Positions 50,401 to 62,400 of a stretch of DNA of 64,000 bases are shown one piece after another. The notes under the pieces are model-generated. The model saw nothing but the letters and a program-made list of their open reading frames with translations. It was not told the DNA's origin and did not search any database. The DNA comes from Heliopora coerulea (lineage: Eukaryota > Cnidaria > Anthozoa > Scleralcyonacea > Helioporidae), in assembly GCA_030142905.1 (NCBI GenBank), contig JASJOG010000018.1, forward strand, positions 1,240,001 to 1,304,000, written 5' to 3'. Made by a program: the position numbers and the translations under genes. Numbering within the stretch: the first letter of the stretch is position 1; each line of letters opens with the position of its first letter.

Positions 50401-53400
50401 TGGTGCATGTGTGTCTCACCACTGTGATTAGCGTCCGACTCCGGCACCATGCAGTTATCTCACCAAAGTTACTTTGGTCACGTGTGAGAAGAGTGTTGTT
50501 CAGTTTGACTTCATCAAACATCACAGGTTTTCTCCGGTTACTCCGGTTTCCTCCAGTAGTAACATTGGAGCCACGAGGGGTGGCCCTTACAGAACCTCTA
50601 GGAAGAACACCTTAAAGAGCTGATAGGGTTATCTTGTATAAATAAAGAAACTTTACTTCAGTTCACTCTCCTTTGCTTTGCTTTGCCTTCCTTTAAGAAT
50701 TTCTTTAACTGCTATTGTATGGGGAACTAACATGGCCGCCACATAAATATCTTTCGGATCTCAATGGTCTGATTGCATACTGTCATGCAATTATTATAAA
50801 GTTAAGTCTGGTTGACGCTCATACGAATCGCCAACTGTCGACGAAAGTTTTATCTCCTGCTTTTAACGTTCCTTAAGGGCTGTTTACACGTGTGATTTGG
50901 CACGTTGCGATTGTCACCCTGGTGTATGTAATAGACTCAAGATAGTCTATGCAGCAAGATATCCGCTTATGATTGGCTACAGTTTGTCCTCGTTACCCTC
51001 GTCAGTCAAACACATACTCCAAGATGTCAATTGCAAGGCACAAAATCGCACGTGTAAACATCCCTTTACACGTGAGCACAAGCATAAGGACAAAACAAAA
51101 GTCGAAACAAAGGAATGCAGTCAAGCCTGCAATAGAAGGATCTTCGTATGCATAAGCATTAAGGGCTTTTTACACGTGCCATTTTGTGCTTTGCGATTGA
51201 CATCTTGGAGTATGCATTTAACTGACGAGAGTGTCAAGGACAAACTACAGTAAACTATAAGCGGATATCTTGCTTCATAAACTGTCACGAGTTTATTACA
51301 GACACCAGGGTGAGAATTGCGACGTGCAAAATTGCACGTGTAAACGGTCCTTTAAGATTCATTCCTTTAAGTCATGTTCTCATTAGTTGTAAAAATCCTA
51401 AATGGACCGTTGGCGATTGTATTGAAATTTAAATATAGGTAAATAAATTTATCTTTGAAATAGAAACAATTCTAAATAATCAAATGGACGGTTTAAAAGA
51501 AATTAAAAAATGGCTTAAAAAAGTTCCTAACTCACTTCAGTGAAAACTTATATGGATTCAGGATATCGGAAGTAAAACTTATATTTGGAAATCGGATTTT
51601 GAAGCAAGGTAGAAACGAATACTAAGCAGTGTTTATAGGGGTACAAGGCTATGTAACTGAAGGGAAAGGGGACAGTCAATTAAAAGCGTTCAGAAATAGC
51701 GAACACATAGACCCTTCCTAAAGGCCCCACTGAATGGTTGTAAAATATATAATAAATGTACGGTTTGATGTTTGAATTCTTAATTTTTTTTGTTTTTATT
51801 TCGTTTTTCATTTATACAGGGTGGGCCAAAAGTTACTTTACCATCATATTATTTTATTAACACAGTTATATTTCAACTAAATAAAGTGTACACCAATTAT
51901 ATTTCAACTAAATGAAGTGTACATCAAGTAAATTAAAAATCAAGTTAAATCAAATGTTCAAAATGACCTCCTTCTTCCCCTTAAACAGAGTTGGCACCTC
52001 TTAGACACAGAGTGGCAAATTCTTCTTCTCAACTCATGATCATTTTTGAAGTTGTCAAATCCTGCTGTTATTCTTTCTTTCAATTGTTGAGGACATCTAG
52101 GCTTTGTCTTGTAAATTTTCTCTTTGATCATCGCCCAAACTGCAAAGTCACATGGCGTTAGGTCAGGTGACCTTGGAGGCCACTCAGTACTCCTTCTTCC
52201 AAACCATGTGTCGAAAGTGTTACCGAGAAATTCTCGCACACTCCTACTATAGTGAGGAGGTGCACCATCTTGCATCCAAATTATTTAATTGAAATTATTC
52301 AAACTTGCCAACTCAGGCATAACTTTGTCTTCTAGCATGTTTAAGTAATTTTCCTGGTGAACGGTTTCTTCAAAAAACACAGGAGCAAATGAGGAGATTC
52401 CTCCCCACACTGTAACACCAGGACTGTTTATTGGTACTTCTTCTACAAGGTTAGGATTTTCTGTACTGTAGTAAACATAATTGTGTTTATTCACACTTCC
52501 ATTCAGTTTGAACTGAGCTTCATCAGTCCAGAGAATTCGATCTTGGAAATCATCACCTAGATCGCATTCATTAAGGTACCAATTCCAAAATTCATCTCGT
52601 CCATCCGGATCACCATCATTGAGTTTTTGTACCAAGTGAGACTTCCAGTTTCTCAAAGTTGTTCTTGCAATGTCCAGTTCACTTGATGCTCTCCTTTGTG
52701 ATTTTCTTGGACTGTTGACAAACGATTCTCTCACTCTTTAAAGGTTTTCATCGCTTCTCTCAGTTGCTGGCCTTCGTGATCGTGGTGCGTCGTTTACCGA
52801 TCCTGTTTTATGAAATTTTTGCCAGCTCGGACATTGTTTGGCGACTGGGTGGAATGGTTTCTGGAAATGAATCTTGAAATTTTGTTTTTACTTCGTCGCT
52901 CTTTTTTCCTGATGATAGCCAGTTTTCGATAACAAAAATTCTTTGTTCTAAAGTTAATCGACGTGCAGCAGCTGCCATAATGTCTTATCATGTGCAAAAT
53001 AAACAAATAAATAAAAACTAAAGCTCAAATGCATATGCAACTGAAATAGAACTGTGTTTTAGTTGTAATATAACTGTGTTAATAAAATGATATTATGGTA
53101 AAGTAACTTCTAGCCCACCCTAGTTTCTTTACAGTTTTAGGAAGGCGTATATATTATATTCAGCATATTATTGTAATCCACATCAGGGTTCTTGTTGATA
53201 GAATTAGCATCTATTGTAACTGATATGGGGTTACTCTGATTAAATAAAGTCATCTGTTCGGTTGTGTTCTATATTTCTTTAGCTTCTATCTGGAGTCAGC
53301 GGATATTGACATATTTCATTAACATCTACCAGGTCTTAGTTGATATTCAAATATATCAGTATTTTGTACCGTACTTGGCCTCAGGGGATATTGAAATATT

Positions 53401-56400
53401 TCAGTTCCTTCTGCTAACTGGCCTCAGTGAATGTTGAAACATTTCATGAAAGTCTACTCACCTCAGCAAGCGATTGACCGGGTGAGAAGTGTAACAACGA
53501 AAACGAAGATCAAAGACAGCACATTTGAACATAAACTACTCTTGTAGTTTACAAATTGAAATGCTTTAGTAACTGTGACCCTGCCTGACTTCATACTTTT
53601 TGAATGAAACAAACATTGCCCCAACGCAGTGAACAAGAATTGGTTTTTTTTTGACCCACACTTTTCGGATTTTGTCTTATATTTGGCCGCCATTTTTTCG
53701 AATTGTCGTGAAGAAACTGCACTAGTAAGTTCCTAACTACTGGTTTCCTCGCGGTTGCAAAGTCTCTGTGATTACGGTTTAGTGCTCACTTATCGTCTGA
53801 CCGACAATGATTATGAAAATATAGCGCACCTAATCTCGTTACCAAATTCCCACTGCCCAGGGATCTCAATTCTTCAAATGCCATTAGAGATGTAGGTGTT
53901 TCACTCTCTCATTCTCACTACACACATTCTTATTCCTGTCGAGGTGGGTGAGTAGAGTGTTTTCCCGGAGTCCGAGACAGAATATTGTACTACATTTTCC
54001 AAGGAAGAATATTGATAAAATCAAGTTGTGTAGGCCTCATTCTTTTATTCTCGTACATTATCACAAATCGAACTGGCCTTTTTCATGGCATGTTTGAGCA
54101 TTAGCCTTATGTCGTTGCAAGTAATCATGGGAACCGCTATGATTTATCCAGTCCTGTGAAGAGTCAGAACTAATGTTTCCAGGATACGGTTTCAAACTGT
54201 AGAGTCATATGAAGATACAATATTATCTGTAGTTGTGAATATACACTTGTTCGAAAATATATCCTCAAGGACATCTGTTATACGCCTTTTTTCCGTTTCT
54301 AATCACTGAGACGCGCGTTTTGACGGCAACTGTACTGTCAGAGTTAGAGGAAAATTATGATACAACAGGGCCAATCCAATATCAGACAGGAATTTTACCT
54401 GGAGATTTTCTTCGTCACTATTTATCATCTTAAGCGTACATAAACCCTTTGTCTCATCTTGTCAGTCAACGAGATGGCTTTAACGTCCATCCGACTGACA
54501 ACTGAAGTATAAAATATACCCGCCTTGTCTTGGTTGGCGATCGTAAAACATCTACAGGAGACCTTAAGACAACAGTTAAACAGCTCAAAAGATCCACAAC
54601 TTTTGGTAATAATATCCGTTCGTAATTTAAAGAGGAAAAAAGTTCGTTTATAAATATAGAAAGAGGAGTTGCGTAATCATCACCGTAGATGTCCAAAAGT
54701 TACGAGAAATTAAAGATACATATGCTGTTGACCGGCAAGGAAGTTCATGTAGAAAAATATTTTGATATTCGAACAAATGAAGAACGGTAAATTACGTATT
54801 TATTGTTCATTCTGGGATGCCGTTGAACGCTTACAGCCTGGAGACATGAAATTCCTCCGTTATTTATAAGGGATTCAAGAAAGAGTAAAGGATTTTCATT
54901 CATTTTTCGTCATTTCTATGTAGGAATGTCATTGACAGCAGTGATCGGCAACAATATCTATAACAGATTTTTTTGAGCAAATGAAAAACAAAGATCTCTT
55001 ATTTCGTGTAAAAGAAGAAAAAATTAGGACACGATCATCAGATAAGGAACGACTAACCATTGTAAGAGACATCAAGCACCAACATTTCAACACTGTAGAA
55101 GGTATTCAACTTATGATCTGCTGTTTTGACAGTTTGTCTTCAAGTCTTTACTTGCACCTGCTGCACCACCTTGCTGCAAAGGCAGGGCTGTTCCACAAAA
55201 TTCAACCCAACCATCAATTTAAGTTTGCATCTCACTTGCCTTAAGAGATTTCCGGGTGAGAATTTATGGAAGTATTTTTCAAAGGAAAAGAAAAACAAAT
55301 TCAACAAACCAGATGTGGTTATTTGGGAAACAAGAGGAAAGCTTCATTAGGTCGTGCATATCAGCATTCCAGATAGGCTATAAACGTCAGGGCAACCGAA
55401 AGGCAAAAGAAGGAAATGTACCAGGTGCTCGCACGTGGTGTAAATTTATTGTATCAAGGTAAACCTTCGATATTTGCCGGAAATCATTAGGGCACTTTGC
55501 GCGATAACAGAGACTATCATAAATTGCATGGAAATCTTAATCCTCAAGATTACAACTGGAGTTATAGAAAAGGCTCATAGAAAAGCAGTGTTAAGATCTT
55601 CAAAAGTTACGAAAATCTGAAATATGGATCCAGTACGTTCTATCGTACTGATCATAATGTTGTTATTACGATGAAACATATATATATATACTGCATGCAC
55701 ACATCCATACCTAAATACGTGCGTACCTACCAACGTCCTACCTGCATCAACTCATCAAGATATGCATAAGTAGATGCATTCTTGAAGGCGAGTCTACATC
55801 CATGTTTTGAGGTTCAGTTTAAACATTTGTTTTCACTATTTTGATCTGATTAAATTTCTTTTTATACCAGTTCAATTTATTTGAAATATTTATATTCTAA
55901 ATACTGTCTTCGTAAACTAGGATTATATATCTACGCTGGCAGGATTAGGATTAGAGTTAGAATGAAAGTTAGAATTAGAGTTAGGGTTTGCATGAGTTTG
56001 AGCTTGAGTTAGGGTTAGGGTTAAAGTTAGATTCGACAAAACGTGACAAATGGTTTTAGTTTTTGATGTAACTATTACAGTATTAACTTGTGGTCCAGAT
56101 TCGTAATATCTTTGTAATTGTTTGTAATTGTGACTGTAATAGGTCAAGATTCTTAGGTTAGTTTTTAATACGATAAACGTGCTGTCAAAGTCAGAAAATG
56201 CAATGTGGCACAGTAAATTAGAGAACTAGATGTTAAGATGTCTGAAGTTAAGCCGTGCTATACTCAAAGTGATTGGGTGAACGCGCAAAGATAGATGGTA
56301 CAGAACGATATCAAGAAGAGGAGAAAGGAGTGGTGAGAAAGGCAAGAAATGTGGCATTGCAGAGAAGGTGAAAGAATTGGAAATTGGGAGAGAGAGTTTC

Positions 56401-59400
56401 AGTGAAACACGAATTTAAAATCTGCGGCACTGTAGGTTGTCGAAATTGTTCCAGAAAGTTTTAATGGTTTAAAATTATTGAGCATGACAGTTTTCGTAAA
56501 GATTAGTTCTCGTATATAACCGTTACGAGAACTCTCATGTCGTTTTACATATGACGACATTTGGCGACCAAAATTTCTTGAATTACGGGAGAAAATTAAA
56601 GGAAAAGATAAAGGCTTGATTGTCCTAGGTGATTTTAAACGTAAATGCCGTTCACAAACAAACATATGCTCCTCTCCATCAAATACGTGTGGAGAGTATC
56701 AGTTGAAAAAATCAGACCACTACTAGAGCAATAACAATTACGTTGTTAGACCACATTACATTACATTAGAATGCATTACAAATTTTACTGAGTCATCCCT
56801 AAGGTACTCTTCCGGCTCAAATGACAAAATTAAAACAATACAAAGTAACTAATATATACATATAGAATTTAAAGTTACTTGATAAAAGCTAAACGATTAC
56901 TTAGAATAGCTTTTCTACATGATCCTTTAAAATCTATAATTAATTTACTAAGTTTTAGCTTAGAATCTAATTCGTTCCACAAGGAAACAACGCGATATTC
57001 AAAGCTACGATAACCACTGGCTGTATGGTAAAATGGAATATTTAACAGCTGAGAGTTTCTGGTCGACCTTAAACTTATTTCTGATCTTTTAACAAACTTA
57101 GAAGATAAATATTCAGGTGCGCAGCCATTCATGCACTTAAAAGCTAAAGTAGCAAAACGAAGATATAATTGTTGTCTTACTAATAACCATCCTAGTTTCT
57201 TCGACTGTGGAGTAATATGATCATACTTTCTGCTACCAGTTACAGTTCTACAAGCAAAATTTTGTTCAGATTGGAGCTTATCTAAATTAGCTTGAGAAGT
57301 ATTGCTCCATACATTAGAACAATAGAATAGTTTACTAAATACTAAGGCGTTTATTATAATTATTAAAGTACGTTTATCAAAGGCATGTTTAATACGATTA
57401 ATTTGCCCTAGTCTAGAAATAAAAGCAGAAACAGTTTGTACTACATGTTCATTAAATGTCAAGTTGGAGTCTAAAATTACTCCAAGGTCTTTTGCAGACG
57501 TGACAGGTTTCAGTTCTTTTCCAAGTAAAGACACAGAAAAGTCCTTAATTTTAGCTGTCATTTGTCGGCGACCAAACACTACAAGTTTTGTTTTTCTATA
57601 ACTTTCAATGTGTTGGAATTTGAAGGATATCGAAAGTTATTGTCATCCACGTAGCACTGGGTAGAGCAATTTCTAAGAGTTGATGGAAGATCATTCATAT
57701 AAATATTGAAAAGTAGAGGGCCCAGTATACTGCCCTGAGGTACACCGCAGCTTACTGGTAGTCTATCAGATAATGTTGTGTTAATTCTTACTGTTTGATA
57801 TCTTGTACACAAGTAACTACGAAACCACTCTATTACTGTTGAAGAGAAACCAATATCTTGTAATTTGGCAAACAATACTCCATGGTTTATACTATCAAAT
57901 CCTTTGCTCATGTCTAAAAAGACAACTGACGTCAAGCCTTTCTTGTCAATGGCATTGAAAATATTACCTGTTGTTTGTATAATTGATGTTTCTGTCGAGT
58001 GCCATTATTTTATTTCCACATTGTTCCGATGATAAACGACAATTTGATGACAAATATGACAAAAATTGATCATGAGCCACAGACTCACAAACATTTGAGA
58101 ATACAGGCAGTAAAGAGATTGGTCTATTATTCTCGAGTTTTTAGTGGTCGCCTTCTTTGAGAAGCGGTGATACTTTGGCGATTTTCGTCGGCACATCTCG
58201 AGGAGAAACTGTTCTGGAAACAGGTTTTAATTCATGAAAGTAGTGACGATTATCCAATCTTCACTCCCGAAACATCAGTATTAAAATTTTAGGCTGAAGC
58301 CATGAAACTGGAACGTTTAGATGTTAGAAAAATTTCAATTCTGTGCGCTTTTTAAGAGACTTAAAAAACATTGACTGAGACATTTAAAGAATTTAACAAA
58401 TGGTGATGAATACCTGGAAAAGTGGTACGACATTTACAGCAGTATTGTTAACATCATACAAATGTTTTAGTCTAAGTAAACGGACTAACGACTGGATTTT
58501 GTGTAGATACTTAGGGGGAAAAAATCCACTTACTTAGACACAAAAAGACAGTTAACAATAGCAATGCTCTGACGGAAAATTTTAGAGTGCCAAACAGTTA
58601 TGGAAAATCTTGAATTAGGTACTCATTTCAAAGAATAAACTCCCCTAGGTCCTCACAGTCGAGAAGGTTGAGTTCAATGGACGACAAAAAGGTTTTGAAA
58701 TATTCAATGTTATTTTAAAAAGGTAGTCGCTGACTTAAAGAAGTCAACGCCAGTGCCTGTGGTTGATGTCATTATTTTCCTAACATCTGGTGGAAACATT
58801 TTTCATTTGCCGACATTTTCACATTGGAAACATCTCCATTTAGTGAAAAATTAATCGTGGAGTTGGTGAATAGTTTTGACTTTTCGACGACAAGAAGACT
58901 AAATAGTATATCGTTAAAAGGCAAATACAATGCGTGCATTTTGTTGTTTCAGATTCCCACTTCCTCAGCCACGTTTAGTTGACAATTGGAATTTCGTGGA
59001 TGGAACAGATGTCTTGTGTCCAATTGATGAACGACCATTTGTATTGAAGGTTAATTATTTTTAATTGTTTTTAATAAGAATGCTGACGAGCAATTTTTTG
59101 GTAAAAAGTCTGGTGATAAAAGTTCGCGATACAACAAGACGTTTCAACGTCATCTTGACATCATTTTCAAGTACAAAATACAAGATTTACCAAAGTGGGA
59201 ATAAGAAGCTGTATGAATACACTTAAAGGTGATAAAAACTGTATGAATATTAAGAGACGAATGCATCAAAATTACAATCGAGAAAACAAATTTTTTCTAT
59301 AAAATACCAGTACATTAAGTAAAGTACATTGGTTTTAAAGTTCGCTTGCATGTTCAGTCAGGGTTTTGAATTCTTAATAAATAACATTTCATGAATTCGG

Positions 59401-62400
59401 TAAACTTTCCTTTACACTTACGAGGCACTGAAAACATGCCATTTAAATCTCCAAGATTTCACTTATTTGCACTTTTAATGTGTTCCACCAAGTAATGGCA
59501 CCTAAATTTCCTAAATGCGTTCATGCGAGTATCGCTTAGTTACCGAGACAATCATATTCCAAGTAGAACACCACACATTGTTGAGATTGAAAAGAATTTC
59601 ATGTTTCTTTTAAGTCTTTTCGTCCTGCAGAGGTGGATCCAGGAATCCTGGAAAGGGCCGCAAAGAGAGACCTGTGGAAGGTTTTAATAATAGAGAAATT
59701 ATCTCTTGCGGCAGTTTTTAAGCAAAATTAAATGAATAGTTTCGTTACAATCAAGTGAATTTCAAATGCAAACATTGATATCAACCATCAGAGGAGTGGC
59801 ATGTTTCAGCTATTATAGCCATTAGTCATGTCAAAAGGTGCGAATGTCTTGCAATCCCCAAACGTTGCCGATAATTCATCTCTTTGCAGACCAGGTACAA
59901 TTCAGGTCCTCGACGCACCCTTGTTTGCCAATCGAAAATCCGCTATAATGCGAACACTGTCATCTCCTTTCGGCGTAATGACAAGCGGACTGGCATATGT
60001 GATGGATTCCCCAGGCTTCGTGCAATTCATTATTCCCTCTTCATCAAAGTAACTCGTGGCAGACCTCATATTGTTGTATGTTTGGGAAAGCGCGTTTCAT
60101 TTCCCGTGGTGCTTGGTTATGTTTCAAGGCAAATATTCCTTGTTGGTGACGGAGTACTGTAGAGGGGACACGTCCCTAAGATATACTTGAATATGAATAC
60201 TTTAGAGGTTGGACACTCACGTCTCTCAAGGCTTTTCTGGCAATTCGTGGCCTCAAGAATTCAAGCAAAGAGACTGAACTCGTGAACTAGATCATTTGGC
60301 GAGTATCAGTTATATACTCAAAAAAATTTACGCAACAAGAAATAATAAAAATCATCAAACATTAGTAGATTTTTTATCTCTTTAAAGACAAATCCGAACT
60401 TGTGGGATTCCGCATAAGCAGATAACGTTTCAAACTGGCCACAGTAAATTATTCAGTTATTGTTCATATATTCGTACTCGGAAACCATATCGGAGCCACG
60501 ATACTTGCAAAAGATATATAGCATTTGCCGCGCAGTCCGCGCATTCACCCCAATCATTTTGTACCCGATGATTTTGCGCCCCCTGCAATGGAGGAAAAAA
60601 CCTTGACCCCCTCTCCTGAAACTTTGGTAAATCTTGTGTTTTGCTCGTGCGAATGATGTCAGGGTTATATTGAAACGTCGTGCTCTATCACTAACTGTGG
60701 TCATTTTGTCATTGAAAAATACAGAATCCCCAACCTTGATTGCGGAAAACTATATTCTAGCGAGGGCTGTACGCCTGTTGTCTTTAGTTGGAGAATATCG
60801 TCATATAGTCATACTTTGTCATTACCTATTTCTTAAAGACACCTTTAAAAGTATACCTATTTTTCTATGTTCAATACACTGCGTAGAAAACGTCTTTCTT
60901 GCCAGTAAAGACCCAGATTAGCAATAGGGTTTACCCTAGTAATTAATGTATGAAACGTATTTCAGGATCCTGTAAAAATGGACTGCCCTAAATTTGACAT
61001 AGACCGACAAAATAAAAGGTCAAGTGGCTTCACTGAGCAATTGTGTGAATGGAATTTGCCTTTATATGAGTCAAATATTATTGTTGATCTAGCTGTTGGT
61101 GAAGGTATTGTAGTGAAATCTAGTTTTTATTTGATTGTTTTTTCTACTGATTAACACAGATGGAGTTGTTCGCTTTGAAATATTTGAAAGAACCGACCGT
61201 AATAACTATAGCGATCACAAATGTGCGGGTGCAACTGCCGCTGCGACTGCCGCTACTACCCCTACTGCCCCTGCTGCTGCTGTTGCTGCTGCTACTAGTG
61301 CTACTTCTACTTCTACTTCCACTACTACCACCACCACCACCACCACCACCACTACCACTACCACTACCACTATCACTACCGCTACTGCTACCACTACCAC
61401 TACCGCTGCTTCTGCTGCCGCTCCTCCTCCTGCTGCCGCTCCTCCTCCTGCTGCCGCTCCTCCTCCTGCTGCCGCTGCTCCTCCTGCTCCTGCTCCCGCT
61501 CCCGCTCCTCCTCCTGCTGCCGCTCCTCCTGCTGCTGGTGGTCCTGGTAGCGGTATTAGTAGTGACAGTGATAGTGATTATGATTGCAAATATCATTGTG
61601 AGAGTGATGGTGATAATGATAGCAATAGCAATAGTAATTTGAGATAGTGATGATGATAATTATAGCGAAAGCGATAGTGATGGTGATAGTGATGGTTATT
61701 GTAATAGTAACAGTGATGCAAATAGTAGAATTGTAATAGAAATAATGTTTGTAATAATGATAATGATTAATATTGATAAGTAACATATAACCAGGCGTTT
61801 GGTAATATAAATTATGAATGTGGACGTTTGTCAAGCTCAAACCCTAGAAAAAGGATTTCTGAATCCCAAACTGAAATTGGGCTCGCAAGCTTTTGATAAT
61901 TGGTGAGACGCTTCAAGCAACCGGATACCGTGATTCAGATGGCGAGTTTAGTTGCTGGTTCAACATATGTGCATCCTTTACGCTAGCCACGATACGATAA
62001 TAATATTATCGATTGAGATGATGTTCTACAAAAATGTGTATTTTCACGTAATATTCAAGTTGTTCATTTATATTCCGACTAAACGAGCATAGCGAACGTT
62101 CACATGTCACTCTTAACATATAGCTTATGAAAATACACCATACTTGAAAGTATTGCAATCTTAAAACCCATAGATAAAGAGAATTTTGTTCATTTTTCAA
62201 AGAATAGACTTTGTTTGAAAAAGTTGTGGAAGTTATCAAGGATGATTTACTCCATATCCCACATCATGCTATGTTGAGCCTAGCTTTACAATTGTTATAA
62301 TTACAATTTACCCTAGCATATTTCACAGCTTTTCCGCACAAATCTCGTTACTTCAATGCTGTCATGTTGATTTAGGTGGCTTAAATGGTGACTGGCTTCA

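Noticed and set aside
59884..60162. 92-codon plus-strand open frame as a VWA8 exon
   Set aside because: Exons 28 and 29 already join in phase 0 without a gap, and the minus strand here encodes Gypsy-type RT boxes.
61135..61647. Long Ala/Pro/Thr-rich and Ser/Arg-rich frames on both strands
   Set aside because: Produced by triplet microsatellite periodicity; the exons on each side splice in phase without them.
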